A stretch of DNA of 64,000 nucleotides from Arctopsyche grandis (Eukaryota > Arthropoda > Insecta > Trichoptera > Hydropsychidae), in the NCBI RefSeq assembly GCF_051622035.1, contig NC_135358.1:8535001-8599000 (forward strand). Direction: 5' to 3'. The first letter of the stretch is position 1. The number at the start of each line of letters is the position of its first letter. The translations under genes were made by a program, and so were the position numbers. Below the pieces are notes generated by a model that saw only the letters and a program-made list of their open reading frames with translations, did not search any database and had not been told where the DNA came from. Of the stretch, positions 22,645 through 33,797 are shown one piece after another.

Positions 22645-24556
22645 ATGTTCAAGTGGGGGCGCACGGCGTCACTGTGGGGGCGAAGTCTCGCTTGCAAATA
22701 CACGAGTTATGCCAACTATGGTGATTATCAATTGACCATATTGTAAAGTTTCTTAATTAATTCACACTTATGGTATATTGTTTGAAAATTTCAGCCACAA
22801 CGAAGAAATTTTTCAAAAACACCGGCATAATTTATAGCGATGGAAGATATGAAATTACATTAGATCAACGCAAACTTAAAACTCCATCTGGTAGGCCGTT
22901 CTATGTCGAAAGCGAACCCCTCGCCCTCGCAATTTCGGAAGAATGGGATTCGCAGAGGGATACAGTTCAACGGAGCTCCATGCATCTGGTGAATAAGTCT
23001 CACTGAATTGATATTTGGAAATGCAAAAATAAAAATTATGAATTTTTAATAAAAATGTATTGTAATATTTCTCTGTTATAGACATCATTGTGCAGTACGG
23101 CATTAGATAACCCGAATCATTTAACTAAGTTTGATCTTGCAAACTACTTAATTAATTATCTCACTACAGATACTTTGCTATTTCAATCACACGTAAGTTT
23201 ATGTTTTGGTAGGCTTATATTTTTCATTACATTGTATATTAAATGAATATTGTCGGTCGCTTAAAGTTATGTAACATAAGATGTATGTATTTGTCTTTAA
23301 TAATTTACTTAATTGATTAATTGCGCTGCAGGATGATGATGCTCTCTATGAAATGCAACAGAAAGAATGGGATCCTATTATACAATGGTTCTGTGACCGT
23401 TTTGCAGTTAATATGAAAAAAGTTAGGGGATTTGACGCTCCGACAATTGATTCAAACACTAAAAGCATTTTAACCAGGCATCTTTTGTCATATGATTTTG
23501 CAGCAGTACATGGTTATTTAAATTTTTTATTTATATACATTTTATCGACGTTTTTCATCCAGTCTTTTATTATTTAATTATTAAGAGGGCTGTACACCCA
23601 AAACCTTAATTATGTTGCCGTTCCTTTCTTCGATATATACATATATTGAGTGAATGCGACAATATATATCATCAATATATATATTGAGTGAATGCGACAA
23701 TTGCGCTTCGGCCAGATAATACGTATTTTAAATCGACAAAATCGAGGTTTCGTATTCTCCAATTTTCTCCAACGAAACTGGACCAATTTTTAAAAAAATT
23801 TCATCATCGGTATGAGAAAGATATTTTCTATGCAACTGTGCGTGTATTTTTTTTTAAATCGACCGTTAAATAAGCACGCTGGACTCTTTTCGTGGGTGTA
23901 AATAAGAGACAATTTTATATGTTTGGCAGCTCCTAGCTCCTTTAAAAAACAACTAATCAAAAAAATAAAAGCACAGATGCATGCCAATGGTATCCATAGC
24001 ATATTAAAAAATAATTTCTCTAGTACCATAATTGAGGAAGGGAGAAGTGTAATACGTTTGTATGGACAAGACGCTGGTGTCCAGCCCTCTTAACATAAGT
24101 TTAATTTCCTATATTTTGAGTCAAATTATCTAATGATGTCTATAACTTTAATATTCCATACAGCGATTATTTATATTCATTTGTATTTATCATTTCAAGG
24201 TTATACTTTTGGTGTGGATACATTAAAATCCGTCATTTTAATGTTAGCTGCTGTTGAAAGGCAGATCACTGCTGAAAGAGCGGTGTATTTATCAAGATTA
24301 GAAGAAGAATTTCAGGTTATTATTTACATACTTGATGTTTAGTTATAAATTTATATATATATATACATATGTGAGTTTTTGTGTAAATATTGTATTAAAT
24401 GGCATTATTTTCTTTTAGTGTGGATATTGGGGTAGAGTAGAATGGTCTCATGATCTGAGTCAACAAGATTTGCAATCAAGGCTTTCAGCAGCTATGTTAA
24501 TTATCCATTTTCAGTCATCAAACATTAAGAAGCAATCAAAAGGTATCAGTGTGTAA
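22645..24556 (+). CDS. ATPAF2: ATP synthase mitochondrial F1 complex assembly factor 2 (Atp12 family)
   Basis: Six exons: 22645-22720, 22795-22988, 23082-23192, 23332-23512, 24200-24315 and 24419-24556. All are frame-consistent and give 271 residues, close to the family length. The first exon is Arg/Lys/Ser-rich and lacks acidic residues (MFKWGRTASLWGRSLACKYT), as for a mitochondrial targeting peptide. The body carries the Atp12 blocks FFKNTGIIYSDGRYEITLD, KTPSGRPFYVESEPLALAI, EEWDSQ, LTTDTLLF, EWDPIIQWFCDRF and VLMLAAVERQITAE-like sequence. In this family the protein is a matrix chaperone for F1 alpha subunit during ATP synthase assembly. Intron 4 contains a 505-bp TTAA-flanked MITE. The gene converges on the mTERF gene; stop codons are about 230 bp apart. 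Confidence 0.95.
23585..24089. mobile_element. TTAA-flanked MITE, 505 bp, in ATPAF2 intron 4
   Basis: The ends GAGGGCTGTACACC and GGTGTCCAGCCCTC are inverted with one mismatch and are flanked on each side by TTAA, as for piggyBac-type insertions. About 420 bp of it recur in opposite orientation at 63073-63485. A roughly 50-bp internal segment (TATTGAGTGAATGCGACAAT) is tandemly duplicated at 23645-23702. Confidence 0.75.
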
Positions 24557-24790
24557 AAATGTTGATATTACAAAATATATTTATTTTATAGATTAAAAAT
24601 AAAAAAATGTTATTAAATATGAAAAAATATTGTTTTTTTTTTATTATTTTAAAATATTGGTGTTTGTGTATATTTAATATTTTCTTAAATCTAAAAAAAA
24701 ACATTAAAAATTTGATTTAAATATATTATATGTAAAATATAGCAATCTCGTTTTACATTACAGCAATAAGAACTTGATTTTTTTTCACGT

Positions 24791-27718
24791 TTAGTTATTC
24801 AATTTACCACTTTTAAGGGAATCCATTGATTGTTCAAGTAATTTTTTATCTATTTTAGAATTCTGTCTTTCCAATGTCGAGATATAAAACTCGAATTGCC
24901 TTTTAGATAAACATAAAATGTTCAGTGATTTAGGTTTTATTCCGAATACGGACTTCAAAATTTCAAGTCTCTTCTTTAAGGTTTTTAATGAATGAGACAG
25001 AACTCGCGGTACATATATTATATTACTTGCTGTGTATCCTTCAGCAAAAAAGAAGTCTACGACGCTTTCGATCTGTAAACAAAAAAATCTTTCATTGCAT
25101 TTGTAAAAATGAAACACTTATTTTAAAGTTACAAAAATGATATAATTAATAAAGTTGTTAAGAAAGAAAATTGCCTTCGAAACTCGGACATTAACAATAG
25201 CTGGAATTTTATAAGACATTTCATTTATGGTGTATGCAGGACATTGCAACCGATTTGCTAAATAATTCATGTTTGTTTCATTTTCTCCAAGCAATCGTTT
25301 TGTTTCTACCGTAATATCTATTGACCTGAAATGACACACGTTTCAAAAAAGCTGTATCAGTGATTATCCTATTTTTAATGCACATGCATATGTATATGCC
25401 TCCTAATATGACAATGGTTTAAACTTTCAAGTCAAAAAATAGTTTAATTATTTAACTTCGTTAAATTTTATGAATATTTGAATATTTAATACAGTAGAAC
25501 CTCGATTATCCGGATTGTTAACCGTTTGCCCGCGGCCGTCTTCTATGGAAGCTTTGCGCGGCAAGTCTGTAGCGCGGCTGTCTTCTATAGAATTTCTAAA
25601 CTTTGCATGGGATTTTGAGCCTTATTTCAACTGTTTTAAGGTTCAAAATTGGTTGAATATATTACTGAGAGTTGAATGCCATCTATTCAATTTGCTTAAA
25701 ATAAATATATACCAATCAAAATTAGTTTTTTGTGGAACCATACTGAAACCTCGTTTATGTGACGTCACGTCTATTGAACAATGGCGACGATACGTCTTAA
25801 TTGTATGAAGAATGATTATTTGACAATTAAGCCAAAACTACGAGATAACAAAACTACATAAATGTATTTTATTGTTTAAAATAATACTTTATGTGTTAAT
25901 TAACATATCTGGTTACTTGAGTAAATATTAAAATCTGTATTTAAGGTCGAAAACTCGATTGCCAAATTCGCGAAAAAGGTGCCGTGTACAGGGCTTGTTC
26001 GCCATATTTATTGCCATGGTCAAAGGGTTAAAAACAAACACAAATTTTACTGCTTTGAAAAGCATAACATAAAAATTCGACAATAAGACGGAGAAATCAG
26101 TCAGTTGTCTTCAAAATTCAATACTCAAAGGACGTTTGTTTCTTGAAAATTTGATTGTGATTTAAATATGTATTTTTAATATTACCAATATGGAAAAGAA
26201 AACGTGTTTTATTATCATTAAAAGACAAATTAGATATAATCAATGTTTTAAAAAGCGGCGTCTTCGGACGTTTTTTGTCAAATAAATATGGTGTTGGAAC
26301 GTCAACGACCTCGGATATAAAAAAACAAAGTGAAAAAACTATGAAGTTGACTGATTCTTTAATGTCAGAAGATGGAAGCTCAGAGCGTAAGGTTATGAAA
26401 AGATCAGGAAATGAAGTCGAAGAGTGTATTTTTATGCGGTTCGTTCAAAGACAATCGTCTGGACAGCCAATATCTGATCCATTATTGTGTGGAACAGCTA
26501 ACTTTAAGCAAAAATCCATAATTGAATTTCTTAATAAAGAATAATTTAATATTGATCTTCATGTTATTATATATGTATGTAAACGTAGACAAATAAAAAT
26601 TATTCATACTGAATGATAATCGAGGTTCTACTGTATAAAATATTTAATATAATTAAAATATATACTTGCAAAACCACTGTCATATTAAAATAATATTTTA
26701 ATTGATATTTACCTTTCGAGTACTTTGTTTGTACATTTCACCACCCATGGCTTCATATTCAATCTACCACATTTATGAAATAGTTCTAACCTTTGTTTAG
26801 TTAATTCTGGATTATATCGTAAAACCCATAAATCGTTTACCACATATTCAGAATTAATGTTGTAATCTGATTTGTAACAATTTTTTTTTATAATTATACA
26901 TACGACAAAATATTAGATTAATATATGAAATTAAATCTCACCCAATAACAATTGTAAATTTTTTTGAAGAGTTTCAAATGGAATTGTATAAATGAAAATT
27001 CGTTTTGGCAATTGATTGGCTAATTTTCGAGGTTCAATCTAGTAATGAAAATTCATATTTATTTCATTTGAATCGTAAAATTAAATTTCGTCAAACTTTC
27101 ATTAAGTCAAAAATAATTTACCTGTAATTTTTCACTTAAATAATATAATCTATTACCATGTGGTATTTGTAATGCTTCATTTTTAATATGATTATACACT
27201 CGTACTAAAGATTTTTCTTCTAATGACAAAAAGGGAAGTCCGTCATTCATATCTACAAAATGCATTTTTGATAATGTGGCAAGTTTCCTCATAAGAAGAT
27301 CTGAAATGTTAAAAATATATTTTACAAAGCCTTGGTTATCGGTATCGGAATTGGTTTAAATCATTATTTATTATTTAATTTTTTGAGACACACCTGTGTT
27401 CAGCAACCACATATCTCTGTTGATTAATTGCACACTGATACTATATGTTGCACACAATTTTAATACTGATTGAATTTTTTGAATGTGGTAATTTAGAATA
27501 TGCTTATTTGAATCTATTATTGATTCACACAATTCAGTATTCAAGTCTAAATGTATTGATAATTCCTTTATAATTGCAATTCTTTTAGAAGTGTCATTGG
27601 CGTTATTTCTTATGATGATATTATTATGATTGAATTTAGATGAAAAAACTACATTTTTCATATAAAAATTACAAAGATTACGACATGTGTTATACATTTT
27701 AAATTGGCGAGTTAACAT
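24791..27718 (-). CDS. mTERF-family mitochondrial transcription termination factor
   Basis: Six exons on the minus strand: 27394-27718, 27122-27300, 26942-27038, 26713-26866, 25175-25325 and 24791-25072. They join in frame to 395 residues, matching mTERF1/mTTF-type proteins. The mTERF repeat pattern is seen throughout: helices followed by a Pro, as in LANRLQCPAYTINEMSYKIPAIV, then FFFAEGYTASNIIYVPRVLSHSLKTLKKRLEIL. Members act in the mitochondrial matrix, binding mtDNA as a superhelical clamp. The N-terminus is basic and Asn-rich, fitting a targeting peptide. The intron after exon 5 appears to use a GC donor (AAG|GCAATT). A GT alternative 48 bases further would insert 16 residues in the middle of the repeat and fits the family less well. 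A Tigger-like transposon sits in the intron between exons 4 and 5. The exact mTERF subtype is not settled. Confidence 0.88.
25492..26633 (+). mobile_element. Tigger/pogo-like DNA transposon remnant, 1.14 kb
   Basis: Perfect 19-bp terminal inverted repeats CAGTAGAACCTCGATTATC lie between TA dinucleotides, as for Tc1/mariner-superfamily pogo/Tigger elements. A frame ending at 26544 encodes the N-terminal helix-turn-helix region of a jerky/Tigger transposase: LSLKDKLDIINVLKSG, LSNKYGVGTSTTSDIKKQ and the CENP-B-like FMRFVQRQSSGQPIS block. It terminates before the DDE domain. It lies in an intron of the mTERF gene, on the opposite strand. Confidence 0.85.
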
Positions 27719-28084
27719 GTTTAATTACAATCCATTGATTATTTAGAATGTGATAAACTTAATAACATAACCTATAAGTTTTGTGACAGTTCATGTCAGT
27801 GTCACCAACCCTATTGGTTAAGTGCTGTGTTTTAATCGATTGAAGCCTTCACTATATTATAAATATGTACTTATTTTCGAGTATGTTACTCGAGTGGGTA
27901 AAAATTTTGTGAATTTCAATCTAAAATGAAAAATTTAACTTTTTCTAAAAATGTTGTATCCACAATTGAATTTACCGTAAATTGGATTGCAATTTACCGT
28001 CAAATTTCATAAACCAGTAAACGGTAAATGATTTTTCCTACTTCGGTATACTGGTAAATGAAAAAAAAAAATCGTAGGAAAGCT
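27719..28084. other. Upstream region of the mTERF gene
   Basis: AT-rich DNA 5' of the mTERF start codon with no other gene visible. It presumably holds the promoter, but no core elements stand out. Short duplicated CGGTAAATTGG/CCAGTAAACGGTAAATG motifs occur at about 27975-28065. Confidence 0.35.
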
Positions 28085-28291
28085 GGTAAATGGATTATTT
28101 CGCAAATTGTGATCGTGCGCACGACAATCGTTGCCACAAAAATTGCGAATGCGGAATATTTAGCACTCGAGTTCTCGTTAGTACAATATTTCGCGTGTTC
28201 AATTGATAGAGTTTTTGGGTGCCAAATGTTCCGTGATCGAGATTTTAGTGGCGTGCGCGAGATTGCTTTTTTTGCGGAATAATCACCGAAC
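28085..28291 (+). mobile_element. GGT...ACC foldback MITE family, diverged copy
   Basis: It starts GGTAAATGGATTATT and ends AATAATCACCGAAC. It shares the GCGAATGCGGAATATTTAGC and GCACTCGAGTTCTCG core with 42815-43026. No clean target duplication could be matched here, which fits an older copy. Confidence 0.6.
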
Positions 28292-28656
28292 TGTATGGGG
28301 GTTCCTTTTCCTAAAAACGTTAACCTAGATTGAATTAAAAATAAATCTTATGTGAATAATGTCATATAAAAGCATTAAAGTAAATTCGTAATAAAAAAAC
28401 TATTTATTTTTATTTTACCCAACAATATTTATTTATTTAACGTTTGAACCATTTGAAAGTTGGATCATAATTTTATTGAAACAATTGTCTGATCACATTT
28501 ATTAACATTTGGTTGGTCTGAGCTGCCAGTGAATTCATCAATTTGAAATTGCCACATTTAATACTGAAAATAAACAAATTCCAGACTACCCAATCTACAA
28601 TATGCCATTTGCATTGATTTTTACTGTGATGCAAAGTTTCACCGAGGGTATGATGT

Positions 28657-28816
28657 TGTGGCGGCTCGCTATACGACATGGTCGAGTTTGGTCACCTTCC
28701 TACGAGTGGGGACCAACTCGGCTGTGTTCAGAGTAGCTACCTCACTCTGCCTTCAGCTATCATAAATAAAGCACGTGCATGAACATGCCAGTCGTCTCAT
28801 TCGTTCATCCCCCATA
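28657..28816 (+). mobile_element. Solo LTR of the TRIM-like element
   Basis: About 160 bp matching the 162-bp LTRs at 9039 and 9943 (TGTGGCGGCTCGC to CATCCCCCATA), with more differences than those two show from each other. There is no adjacent interior sequence. It is a solo LTR fossil, older than the complete copy. Confidence 0.75.
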
Positions 28817-28911
28817 ACGTTAACGATCTTGCCGAGAGACTTGATATAGTTCGTGGTAAATTTACACTTAAACGTACACTTAACGAAGTGAGAGCTATTG
28901 ATTGGTCATAA

Positions 28912-29046
28912 GTAGAGGTAGGATAACCAAGGTGCCGTTTACTGTTCAAATGTTGTAAATACATTGTTAAAGGTTTGCCGAACCTTTTTTTATAAAGGAT
29001 TTACAACAATTGAACAATGAGCGGCACCTTGGCTATTCTACCTCTT
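28912..29046. mobile_element. Small foldback MITE, about 135 bp
   Basis: The arms AGAGGTAGGATAACC and GGCTATTCTACCTCT are inverted copies of about 45 bp around a short loop. They are flanked by the 7-bp direct repeat GTCATAA (28905-28911 and 29047-29053). There are no coding features, and the superfamily is uncertain. Confidence 0.6.
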
Positions 29047-29290
29047 GTCATAACTATAAGGCCTCATTGGATGTTGAGCGCTCCTTGCTAATAGGCATTG
29101 AACGATGAGCGCCAGCCACTCACTAGTCGACGAGCAACGATTTAGTACCTACATGTAGGTCTAAATTGAAAACTTTAGTTTTGCATAGCGAACAAACAAA
29201 AAAAACTCATCTGTATATGGCGCGAAAAAAAAGAAATAGTCAATGAATTGTATTCAGATGAAGAAGTAATTTTTTGACAGTTGTATTTGG

Positions 29291-29510
29291 GGTTCGGTGA
29301 TTACTAGTCAAATGTGAACCGGTCACAGGACAACCGGTCGCTCTAGATCGGTCACACGTGATCACCCGTCACACTAAAACTGGTCACACCCTAAAATCAG
29401 TCAACCAGTTTTAGGGTGTGACCAGTTTTCTCGTGACCAGTTTTAGTGTCCGATCTAGAGCGACCGGTTGTCCTGTGACTAGTTCACATATGACTAGTAG
29501 TCCGTTTACC
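29291..29510. mobile_element. Foldback MITE with long arms, 220 bp
   Basis: An almost complete palindrome: the left half from GGTTCGGTGATTACTAGTCA is the inverse of the right half ending GTAGTCCGTTTACC. Inside are repeated CCGGTCAC/GGTCACA units. The element is flanked by the 8-9 bp direct repeat GTATTTGG(G). Its ends match those of 42815-43026, so they are probably mobilised by the same unknown transposase. Confidence 0.75.
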
Positions 29511-29582
29511 GTATTTGGGCATGAATCGAATTGTTACGAGCATGGTCGTGTTTAGGGCAGAGTTTACGCTCTGAGATACACG

Positions 29583-29743
29583 TCACACGTCACAGGTCCG
29601 AGCCCACAGCGGCTGCAGCTTCGGTTGCGGTTGCGGTCGCGATTGCAGTTGCAGTTGCAGTTGCAGCAGTGGCGTGAATAAGACTGAAACAACGGGTAGA
29701 GAGTAGAGAGGAGTGCAATAGCAGGTGCAGGTGTGGGTGCAAC
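29583..29743 (+). promoter_or_regulatory. ERGIC-53 promoter/5' UTR region
   Basis: A locally GC-rich stretch directly 5' of the ATG carries GCGGTTGCG and GCAGTTGCAGTTGCAG tandem hexamers. It stands out against the surrounding AT-rich DNA. The transcription start is not determined. Confidence 0.35.
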
Positions 29744-32700
29744 ATGCAGCTGTGGTGTTTGGCCCTGTTGTGCTTCGTGTGGGTGGCGCTGGTGAGAGCG
29801 CAGCCGCCGCAGCGTCGCTTCGAATACAAATACTCATTCAAACCCCCGTATCTTGCACAAAGGGATGGCTCCATTCCCTTCTGGGAGTATGGCGGAAGTG
29901 AGTTCCTTTCATCTCTTTTCATTCTGAAGCTTTTCCCTCGTATGCATATACATATACACGTCGCTCTTTTGACACGTCGTCTGCCAGCTGCTAGTGTTGC
30001 CAGCGCGTGGCCTAGACAGAGACGGAACGCGCCAACTGCTGTGCGAGGAAGCGAGACGCAATCATATGTAAACGTCAACGAGCCGGTCAAGCGCGCACGT
30101 GCGTCAGCTTGACTTTTGGCGCCAATACTAATTTTGAATTTAAACATTTAATTATGATATTTTAAATAGACTCGATTCTCACTATGAATTGTTTCATCCG
30201 AGTTGACCGTGATAAATACTACAAAATAAAACATATTTATAAATGACAATTTTTTCATAAACTCGATTGTTATAAGAAATTGGACGCGTTTTTAAAAACA
30301 CACTTTTGAAAAGTCTGAAATTATCACAAAAAAATTTTACTTTCTAAATAAGAATGTTTTGTTGAATTTGGTAAGTTGAGTAAGTCAATTTATCGTTATC
30401 ATATTAGTTTTAGTCATAGATTTACTTTTTCAATCTTATCAGTATGTTTATAAAATCCCATAATATAACATACGTATACAATTGTGCTACTTTAGAATCG
30501 GACTTATAAATTTATCAATTGTTCGATTGTATTACCTGCAAAAAAATGGTTGGTATTAAATTTTATCTACACTCGCTATAAATTCGTTAAATTATCGATT
30601 ATTTATACAACTTGGCGATAAATCAATACAATCTCACCAAAAAACAACGTATCACTCACTATAATAATTTATATTTTGATGAATTTCAGATGCCATCGCG
30701 TCTTCTGAAAACGTGCGCCTTGCACCATCGATGAGAAGTCAAAAAGGTGCGATATGGACCAAACAAACAGTCAATTTCCAATGGTGGGAAGTAGATGTTA
30801 TGTTCAGAGTATCTGGACGTGGCCGCATAGGTGCCGATGGTTTGGTATATACCACTTGTCGTTTATGAATTTACATTCAATTCATTCCAGACAGGTTTTT
30901 ATGAATAAATTTCCACGGTTTTAGGCCTTCTGGTATACTCGCGATAAAGGCGCATATGATGGAGACGTTTTTGGCTCATCAGATGGCTGGTACGGTTTGG
31001 GTGTGATTTTGGATTCATTCGATAATGATAATAAGCATAATAATCCATATATCATGGCAGTTGTAAACGACGGAACGAGAAAGTTCGACCATCAAAAGTA
31101 TGTATTGTATTAAGTTTTTTTTTTGTAGTTTTTTGATTTTTATTTAAATTTCGTGTAACCTTTTTTAGTGATGGATCAACTCAGCTCCTATCCGGTTGTT
31201 TGAGAGATTTTAGAAATAAACCATTCCCGACTAGAGTGCGTGTGGAATATTATCAAAATACGCTCACAGTACTCTTCCATAACGGTGAGTAATACATATT
31301 TTAAAGAATTTTACATAAAATTAAGTTTATATTTAGCAAATGTTTAAAATATGAGCCTCAGACTAATTGCACAATGCTAAAATTTAATTATTCATGTTAT
31401 GTGTATTGTTCATTTTCAGGCATGACAAACAACGAGGCCGACTTTGAAATGTGCTTCCGTTCCGAAGGCGTTATTCTTCCACCCAATGGATACTTTGGCG
31501 TATCGGCAGCTACCGGTGGATTGGCTGATGATCATGATGTAATTCACTTTTTGACTTCTTCGCTACACGTCCCTGGAACTGCTCAAGCTCGTAAGTACCT
31601 TTATTTTTTTTTCCACTGCACTCGATTGCTTAATTTTTTTTATAGATTTAATTTAAACTTAATGTAATTGTTTAGCATCACATATTACCCAAGAAGATCA
31701 GACGAAATTAAGTCAGGAATATCAAGATTATCAAAAGAAATTGGAGCAACAAAAGGAAGATTATAGAAAAGAACATCCTGATGAGGTGTTTATAGTGTTA
31801 CATTTTAAAATAGTTATATTGTTATGGTTTTTATTAATTCATATTTTATTTGTTCCAGACCCGAGACAAAGAATCAGAGTTTGAAGATTGGTTTGAAACT
31901 GATTATCAACGTGAATTGAAACAAGTTTTTCAGGGACAGTCGAGCATTATAGGAATTGTAAAAGATGTAGACAAGAAAATTGATGAGGTAATAAATACCA
32001 TTAGTTACCAGCAGTTTTAATGAGTATGCAAAATTTGTCTTTCCAATTTTCAAGGCTGTGGCAACGGAACGCGTTTAGCTTGATTTTAATCGTTTCGAAA
32101 GAAAATGCTTAGATACACAATTCTCACTGAACTATTTTATTATTATAGATTTTAGGAAAGCAAGTGAATTCATTGAGCGTTTTAAGCACAGTGTATCAAA
32201 TGCAGCAAAGTCAATGCGCTCTACAAGGTCAACCTCAAGTACAACAAGTAGGACAAGCTCCACCTCAGCCATTACCCCAAGTATGTTTGTTTTCTAACTT
32301 GTGATATGAATAACTATAAAATGAATAAATAAATTGTAATTATTTGTTGTATTATAGATGGGCGCAATGCCGATACAAAGACACGAAGTGGAAGGACTGT
32401 TGTCGAGTCAAAGTTTGAGCATATCCGGATTAAATGAACTCAAGTTAGTACAGTCTCACACTGATTTTATCACTGTCGGTTGTGTGCTGAATGTTTCTCT
32501 CGTTTTCAGGACATACACTTTGGACGTTTCGAGAAAAGCTGATGCGATTTTACAGGCCCAAGCTCGAGCACCTACAGCTCAAGTCCAATCAGTGGGCTAT
32601 GAGCCTCAAGCTGCCATCAACGAATTGCGAGACGGTGTCAACACTTTGAAACAGAACCTGGCTGCTCTCGGACAAAGGTACTTTCTTTCTATTTAAATAC

Positions 32701-32974
32701 GGCATATTATTTGATTATTAATACATTATTATCGTTTTATAGGTTGGCTTCTCAACAAGCACAAGTATCGTGCCCTGATGCTAAATGCGTTTCATTGGGA
32801 ATGGTCGCTCTCATGCTCGCTGTACAACTTGTGATTATGTTCGCTTACAGTTTATATAAGTATGCTTCTGTTCGATTGATTTGATTTAAATAGTTCCTTC
32901 AATTTCGTTTTAATGATTCATTTTTAATTCATCTTAGGGAGAAGAAAGAATCACAAGCAAAGAAATTCTACTAA
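29744..32974 (+). CDS. ergic53: ERGIC-53 (L-type lectin cargo receptor, LMAN1)
   Basis: Twelve exons, all GT-AG and in frame: 29744-29897, 30690-30844, 30925-31097, 31169-31284, 31420-31590, 31676-31785, 31859-31987, 32149-32280, 32358-32443, 32510-32677, 32743-32859 and 32938-32974. The product has 515 residues. A signal peptide covers about residues 1-19 (MQLWCLALLCFVWVALVRA). The L-type lectin domain follows, with AIWTKQTVNFQWWEVDVMFR, GLGVILDSFDNDNK and DDHDVIHF among the mannose- and calcium-binding segments. A coiled-coil stalk (KKLEQQKEDYRKEH and onwards), one membrane segment (ALMLAVQLVIMFAYSLY) and a cytosolic tail ending KKFY complete it. The dilysine gives ER retrieval; other ERGIC-53 proteins typically end KKFF. 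The family cycles between ER and ERGIC as a receptor for glycoproteins such as secreted hydrolases and clotting factors. Confidence 0.96.
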
Positions 32975-33797
32975 GGTTGCAGTAGTGTTGCTCAATTTAG
33001 AAAATATATTGAAATGAGAACTTGACAGTGCATACTGTGTGACATGTTAGTTGTTTTTCTTGTGAAGATGACATTGTTTTTATTGATCTTGTTTTTCTTG
33101 GGAAAAGTTTATCAAATTATTATTAATATATATATATATTCCATCAGCGGCATTGTACATATGTTTATTTTTTATAGACATATACCGTAACAGTTTAAAT
33201 TCTCCAACGAACATTTGGTACCGTAATACATTTTGTACATATCACCGCATCATCGTTATTTAAGTTTTATTTATCAGTGAAATAAAATTTTGTGATAGCA
33301 AGGAGTGTCAAATTTCAATATTTAAAAATGAATTTTTTATAGTGTCAAATATTAATACTGTAATATTTAAAGCGTGTAACTTGCATTTACATATGTATCG
33401 ATGAGTTATTTTCTATTCCCTGTATTGTGCATTTGTTCTTAAATGTCAGCATTTCTTATTTGTTGTAAAATTAAGGTTTCCGAATGTTGGCAATTTAATT
33501 GGTGTCGTTGTTGATCTCTAATGATTTACAAGAAAATGGCGAACAATCAATGTGTATGCTGTGAATCGATACATTTGGCCGAAACATTTGTGTGAGATTT
33601 ATGAAGTAATTTTTTTTTTAAAACAAATTTCTAGATAGTATTTTTTAAATTATTAAAATTATTTTTATTTACAAAACTTGTTTTATTTCAATGTAAAATA
33701 AAAATGTGTTTGGTTTGAGAAATAAAAAAACCATTATGGGTGGTGACTTAAATAAAAATATAATTTTATTGTGAATATAAAGTCGATAAAAGTACAA
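32975..33797. other. Convergent 3' UTR region between ERGIC-53 and NOG1
   Basis: AT-rich untranslated DNA between two converging genes. AATAAA signals for the plus-strand gene are at about 33281 and 33697. A (TA)n tract lies at 33126-33138. No further gene is visible. Confidence 0.5.

Noticed and set aside
23688-23873. 61-codon frame resembling one at 63294-63581
   Set aside because: Similarity is explained by both lying in copies of the same TTAA-flanked MITE; there is no sign of selection on the protein.
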